NCBI GenBank assembly: GCA_015494735.1
Contig: WGAQ01000127.1
Coordinates: 1 to 8,552 of the forward strand
Origin: Caldifarciminota bacterium
GTDB lineage: Bacteria; Hydrothermota; Hydrothermia; LBFQ01; DSFT01
Length of the DNA stretch: 8,552 nt
Direction: 5' to 3'
Shown here: positions 5,821 to 8,552 of the stretch, piece by piece
How the letters are laid out: each line of letters opens with the position of its first letter
Numbering within the stretch: position 1 is the stretch's first letter
The notes under the pieces: generated by a model
Told to the model about the DNA's origin: nothing
Database searches by the model: none
The model's input: only the letters and a program-made list of their open reading frames with translations
Program-made: the position numbers and the translations under genes

Positions 5821-6352
5821 AAGGGATTATCTCACTGCACTCCTCTGGGGATTTGCGGAGGCCACCCTCTTCTTCATCGTGCCGGACGTGTGGCTCACCC
5901 TCATGGCCCTGAAGGGGACGGGAAGGGCAATCATCGGCTCCCTGTACGCAGCCCTCGGAGCCCTGATTGGTGGATGCGTGATGTACCTGTGGGGGCAGAT
6001 GAGCCCGGATACAGCCCTTGCGGTGATGGATATGATTCCCGCCGTGTCGCAGAGCCTGATCAGAAGGGTTCAGGGAGAGCTCTCCTCCATGGGACTCCTG
6101 GCCCTCTTCGTGGGTCCTTTCAGCGGAGCCCCATACAAACTGTACGCTGTCCTCAGCGGAGCAATGGGAGTTCCCCTTCCACTCTTCGCCCTCATCAGCA
6201 TCCCGGCCCGGCTCGCCAGATTCATCCTGCTGAGCATGGCGGCGGGTACCATCTCCCGCCGGGTCCCGCTGGATTCGAGGCAAAAGTCCCTTATCACCCT
6301 CCTCCTGTGGACCCTCTTCTACATCCCATTCTTCGCCCTGATGCCCGATTAA
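5810..6352 (+). CDS. Small polytopic membrane protein, possibly DedA/VTT-like, function unknown
   Basis: I recognise a conserved hypothetical protein of 180 residues but no assigned function. It begins LLWGFAEATLFFIVPD (11-26), has a Gly/Ala-rich helix at 39-61, then a conserved-looking LFVGPFSGAPYKLYAV at 99-114, and helices at 121-145 and 159-177. The pattern of Gly/Pro-interrupted hydrophobic segments resembles the DedA/VTT superfamily of lipid scramblases and transporters, but this is inference from layout. It is the last gene of the lipid operon, overlaps the acyltransferase gene by 11 nt and has no clear Shine-Dalgarno, so it is likely translated by coupling. A role in moving or handling the lipid made by its neighbours is the simplest guess. 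Its stop shares bases with the stop of the convergent dehydrogenase gene. Confidence 0.78.
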   Translation: MRIERDYLTALLWGFAEATLFFIVPDVWLTLMALKGTGRAIIGSLYAALGALIGGCVMYLWGQMSPDTALAVMDMIPAVSQSLIRRVQGELSSMGLLALFVGPFSGAPYKLYAVLSGAMGVPLPLFALISIPARLARFILLSMAAGTISRRVPLDSRQKSLITLLLWTLFYIPFFALMPD

Positions 6353-7347
6353 TCCTCCATCACCAGGACCGCAGCCCCCTCGAATCTGCCATTCCTCAAA
6401 TCGTCCAGAGCCCTGTTGGCTTCCTCCAGAGGATAGGGATTCACCTTCGTCCGGACCATCACCTCCTTTATGGTCTCGAAGAACTCCTCACCGTCCTGTC
6501 TGGTTAGATTGGCCACCGAGTGCATGCTCCTCTCCTCCCACAGTAGCCTGTAGGGGAAGGATGGAATATCGCTCATGTGGATACCCGCGCTCACCACCCT
6601 TCCACCCCTGTCCACATCCCGCAGGGCCTTGACCATCAGGGGACCCACAGGGGCATATATGATAGCCGCATCCAGTTTAACCGGGGGCTCCTCATCCGAG
6701 CCACCGGCCCACTCCGCTCCCAGGGAGAGGGCGAATTTCTGCTTCGCAGTGTCCCCGGGTCGGGTGAATGCAAAGACCCTCTTACCCTGCGCAACAGCAA
6801 TCTGGGTTATTATGTGGGCTGCGGCACCGAAACCGTATATCCCTATGGTCTGTGCTTCGTCCTTTACGAATCTGTAGGAGCGATATCCGATGAGGCCGGC
6901 ACACATGAGAGGAGCAGCGTGGAGGTCGTCATATTCATCCGGTATGTGGAATGCGTATCGATAGTGGGCAACGGTGTAATGAGCATATCCACCATCCTTC
7001 GTGTATCCCGTAAAGAGGGCATTCTCGCAGAGATTCTCCTTCCCCCTCCTGCAATACTTACACTCCCCGCATGTGTATGCCAGCCAGGGAACTCCAACCC
7101 TGTCCCCCACCCTGAAACCCTTTACCATGGAGCCCACCTTTTCCACCGTACCGATTATCTCGTGGCCCGGAATCAGGGGCAGTTTCGGAGACGGCAGGTC
7201 CCCATCGACTATATGGAGGTCCGTCCTGCATACGCCGCACGTCTTTATCCTCACCAGAATCTCCTCTTCGGAGGGCTCCGGAACGGGAACTTCCTCCAGA
7301 ACAAGGGGATGGCCCACCCGATGAAGAACCATAGCTTTCATCTTCAT
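6349..7347 (-). CDS. Zinc-dependent alcohol dehydrogenase (MDR superfamily, AdhA/CAD2-like)
   Basis: This 332-residue cytoplasmic enzyme of the medium-chain dehydrogenase family oxidises alcohols or reduces aldehydes with a nicotinamide cofactor. The GroES-like catalytic domain has the active-site zinc ligands Cys37 (in TCGVCRTDLH), His62 with Glu63 (PGHE) and Cys149 (APLMCAGLIGYR). The structural zinc is held by Cys93, Cys96, Cys99 and Cys107. The Rossmann domain begins with GFGAAAH at 172-178; the Arg after the second strand (FTRPGD, 194-199) suggests NADPH, though this is inference. The substrate is unknown. ATG at 7347 lacks a Shine-Dalgarno, and TATACT ends 9 nt before it; Met3 is an equally possible start. 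It is monocistronic, divergent from the RqcH-like gene and convergent with the lipid operon, with no link to either evident. Confidence 0.92.
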   Translation of the reverse strand: MKMKAMVLHRVGHPLVLEEVPVPEPSEEEILVRIKTCGVCRTDLHIVDGDLPSPKLPLIPGHEIIGTVEKVGSMVKGFRVGDRVGVPWLAYTCGECKYCRRGKENLCENALFTGYTKDGGYAHYTVAHYRYAFHIPDEYDDLHAAPLMCAGLIGYRSYRFVKDEAQTIGIYGFGAAAHIITQIAVAQGKRVFAFTRPGDTAKQKFALSLGAEWAGGSDEEPPVKLDAAIIYAPVGPLMVKALRDVDRGGRVVSAGIHMSDIPSFPYRLLWEERSMHSVANLTRQDGEEFFETIKEVMVRTKVNPYPLEEANRALDDLRNGRFEGAAVLVMED

Positions 7348-7356
7348 GGCCTATCA

Positions 7357-7362
7357 AGTATA
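7357..7362 (-). promoter_or_regulatory. Putative -10 element of the alcohol dehydrogenase gene
   Basis: TATACT on the minus strand (7362 to 7357) is followed by TGATAGGCC and then ATG. Transcription would start about 3 nt before the ATG, making the mRNA essentially leaderless. No good -35 hexamer is seen. Confidence 0.4.
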
Positions 7363-7413
7363 AAGGGGAAGTCCATTCGCGCGGAACACATCACCGATGG
7401 CAGTCGAAAGGAC

Positions 7414-7436
7414 TTAACCGATTCCAGAAGGGTTAA
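7414..7436. promoter_or_regulatory. Operator-like inverted repeat before the RqcH-like gene
   Basis: TTAACC (7414-7419) and GGTTAA (7431-7436) form perfect 6-bp half-sites separated by 11 bp, 17 bp centre to centre. The right half-site overlaps the putative -10 TAAACT, so a bound protein would block this promoter. No regulator gene is nearby. Confidence 0.35.
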
Positions 7437-7439
7437 ACT
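7434..7439 (+). promoter_or_regulatory. Putative leaderless -10 element of the RqcH-like gene
   Basis: TAAACT is followed by TTCCCC and then the GTG start at 7446. The six bases between -10 and +1 are identical to those of the lipid operon promoter at 3606-3611, and both have G as the predicted first transcribed base. A GAC-containing hexamer (AGGACT, 7409-7414) sits in the same place as TAGACG in that promoter. Confidence 0.45.
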
Positions 7440-7445
7440 TTCCCC

Positions 7446-8552
7446 GTGGAAAAGTTCCGTTTTACGGGCGATGTCCTGAGACTCCTGCTCGACGAGATTA
7501 AAGCACAAATCCTGAGGAAATCGGTCAAATCGGTCTATGCGGACAGGGAGAGGATGGAGATGGCAATCACATTCGACGGAGGAAGAGCCCTCTATGCGAA
7601 AGTCCGACAGCCCCATATACGCATGCATCTGAGCGACAAAACATATCCTTCCACGCCGGACTGGACCAATGTCCTGAAGAAGCACAGATTGAAGGAGATG
7701 GAGCAGATAGAGGGAGACAGGATAGTCCGCATGGTGTTCGAGAGGAAGAATCCCATTGGAGAAATGGAGAAGCTGGAACTCTACCTCGAGATGACGGGGA
7801 AGTATGGGAATGCGATACTGGTGAAGGACGGGAAGGTGCTCCGGATACTGCGGGAAAATCTCTCCCCCACCAGACCCCTCAGACCGGGACTGCCCTTCAT
7901 CCCCTACGAGCCCCGCCCATATAAGAGCAGAGAGATTACACAGGTAAATCCCCACATCTGCTTCGAGGAAGGGAAACCCGTGCTGAGTCTAGAAGGACCC
8001 ATGGAAGGAAAGGACTGCACGCAGATGGAGAGCTTATCGCAGGCAATAGAGGTCTATTACAGTTTGCTTCTGTCCAGGGAGGACGAAAGAGAGAAGGAGA
8101 AGGGGAAAGACCCGCAGGAAGAAATAGAGAAACTGAAGAGCCGGATGCAGGAGATGGAAGTGCGGATGGAGAGGGCCTTCAGAATCGGCAATCGCATAAT
8201 GGAAAGACTGCACATCCTGAAAAGGGGGGATGTGGTGGAGGTGGATGGGGAAAGGGTGGAGCTGAATGAAAATCCCGCCCGCGTGGCCGGGAAGTTCTTC
8301 GAAGAATACAAGAAACTCAGGAGGGGAATCGAGAAACTCCGGAGGAGGATAGAGGAAATCCAGAGGCAAAGCCGCATGGCCCACGAGGAGAAGAGGAAGG
8401 GGAACGATGTCAGGAAGGAGCCCCCTAAACCCTACCGGGTATTCGAATCCCCGGGGGGATTCCGCGTATATGTGGGAAAGAGCGCAAAGGGAAACGACTA
8501 TCTCCTTTCCAGAATTGCATCCCCGGAAGACCACTGGTTCCATGTGAAAGAC
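7446..8552 (+). CDS. rqcH: RqcH/NFACT-family ribosome quality control protein (C-terminus outside the window)
   Basis: The frame is open from GTG at 7446 to the window edge (369 residues) after an in-frame stop at 7434. RqcH (Rqc2/NEMF family) binds split large ribosomal subunits with a stalled nascent chain and recruits tRNA-Ala for C-terminal alanine tailing. Residues 1-157 match the NFACT-N domain, including PHIRMHLSDKTYP (56-68), GDRIVRMVFE (90-99) with the Asp91-Arg92 pair needed for tailing in B. subtilis RqcH, and LRPGLPFIPY (145-154). Residues about 196-325 are a charged coiled coil. From 329 the NFACT-R (DUF814) domain begins: YRVFESPGGFRVYVGKSAKG and then DHWFHVKD at the edge. Only about 40 residues lie where other members have a helix-hairpin-helix domain of roughly 120. 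No Shine-Dalgarno is close, and TAAACT ends six bases before GTG. Confidence 0.9.
   Translation, partial: MEKFRFTGDVLRLLLDEIKAQILRKSVKSVYADRERMEMAITFDGGRALYAKVRQPHIRMHLSDKTYPSTPDWTNVLKKHRLKEMEQIEGDRIVRMVFERKNPIGEMEKLELYLEMTGKYGNAILVKDGKVLRILRENLSPTRPLRPGLPFIPYEPRPYKSREITQVNPHICFEEGKPVLSLEGPMEGKDCTQMESLSQAIEVYYSLLLSREDEREKEKGKDPQEEIEKLKSRMQEMEVRMERAFRIGNRIMERLHILKRGDVVEVDGERVELNENPARVAGKFFEEYKKLRRGIEKLRRRIEEIQRQSRMAHEEKRKGNDVRKEPPKPYRVFESPGGFRVYVGKSAKGNDYLLSRIASPEDHWFHVKD

Larger units (their letters stand above)
7348..7445. other. Divergent intergenic region, dehydrogenase / RqcH-like gene
   Basis: These 98 bp hold the putative leftward -10 at 7357-7362, the rightward -10 at 7434-7439 and an operator-like inverted repeat at 7414-7436. 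No ORF or RNA gene is supported. Confidence 0.5.

Noticed and set aside
7344..7955. 203-codon minus-strand ORF opposite the RqcH-like gene
   Set aside because: The plus-strand frame translates to a clear NFACT domain with conserved motifs; the opposite ORF has no recognisable features.

Overview
The window looks like chromosomal DNA of a bacterium with a two-membrane envelope, probably an uncultivated and possibly thermophilic lineage. Evidence for a bacterium: sigma70-like promoters (TTGAAA-18-TATAAT at the CRISPR leader), Shine-Dalgarno sites before some genes, ester-phospholipid enzymes (CdsA and PlsC families) and an SppA protease carrying a porin-like N-terminal half. Evidence for thermophily is only indirect: frequent AGG/AGA and ATA codons and a repeat resembling those of archaea and thermophiles. 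The SppA architecture recalls candidate phyla such as WOR-3/Stahlbacteria, but that placement is a low-confidence guess.

Layout, left to right. Bases 1-57 (minus) hold the first 19 codons of a small DUF2905-like membrane protein. Bases 58-240 are non-coding trailer. Bases 241-1065 are a CRISPR array of 13 repeats of 30 bp and 12 spacers of 35-37 nt, probably transcribed leftward from a promoter at 1081-1110; no cas gene is in the window. Bases 1066-1340 are an AT-rich leader with several small inverted repeats. A strong intrinsic terminator (1341-1373, minus) ends sppA (1385-3541, minus). A 71-bp divergent promoter region separates sppA from a rightward four-gene operon (3613-6352): CDP-alcohol phosphatidyltransferase, CdsA/YnbB-like cytidylyltransferase, PlsC-like acyltransferase, and a small polytopic membrane protein of unknown function. 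The operon converges on a zinc alcohol dehydrogenase gene (6349-7347, minus), and the two stop codons share one TTAA. Across a 98-bp divergent intergenic region lies the start of an RqcH/NFACT-family gene (7446 to the window edge, plus), which has no stop codon because it runs off the window.

How the genes work together: the operon is a self-contained phospholipid head-group module. PlsC acylates the glycerol-phosphate backbone, the CdsA-family enzyme activates phosphatidate to CDP-diacylglycerol, and the phosphatidyltransferase transfers the phosphatidyl group to an unknown alcohol. The gene pair resembles E. coli ynbA-ynbB rather than the housekeeping pgsA/cdsA genes, and the transferase lacks two of the four usual metal-binding aspartates. 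The fourth protein may be a lipid transporter of the DedA/VTT kind.

Most notable: (1) all 13 CRISPR repeats differ, in an ordered drift along the array; (2) genes at the head of transcription units have -10-like hexamers 6-9 nt before the start codon and no Shine-Dalgarno, suggesting leaderless mRNAs, two of them with the same TTCCCC discriminator; (3) the YnbAB-like lipid module with its non-canonical metal site; (4) an NFACT protein that seems to lack the helix-hairpin-helix domain.
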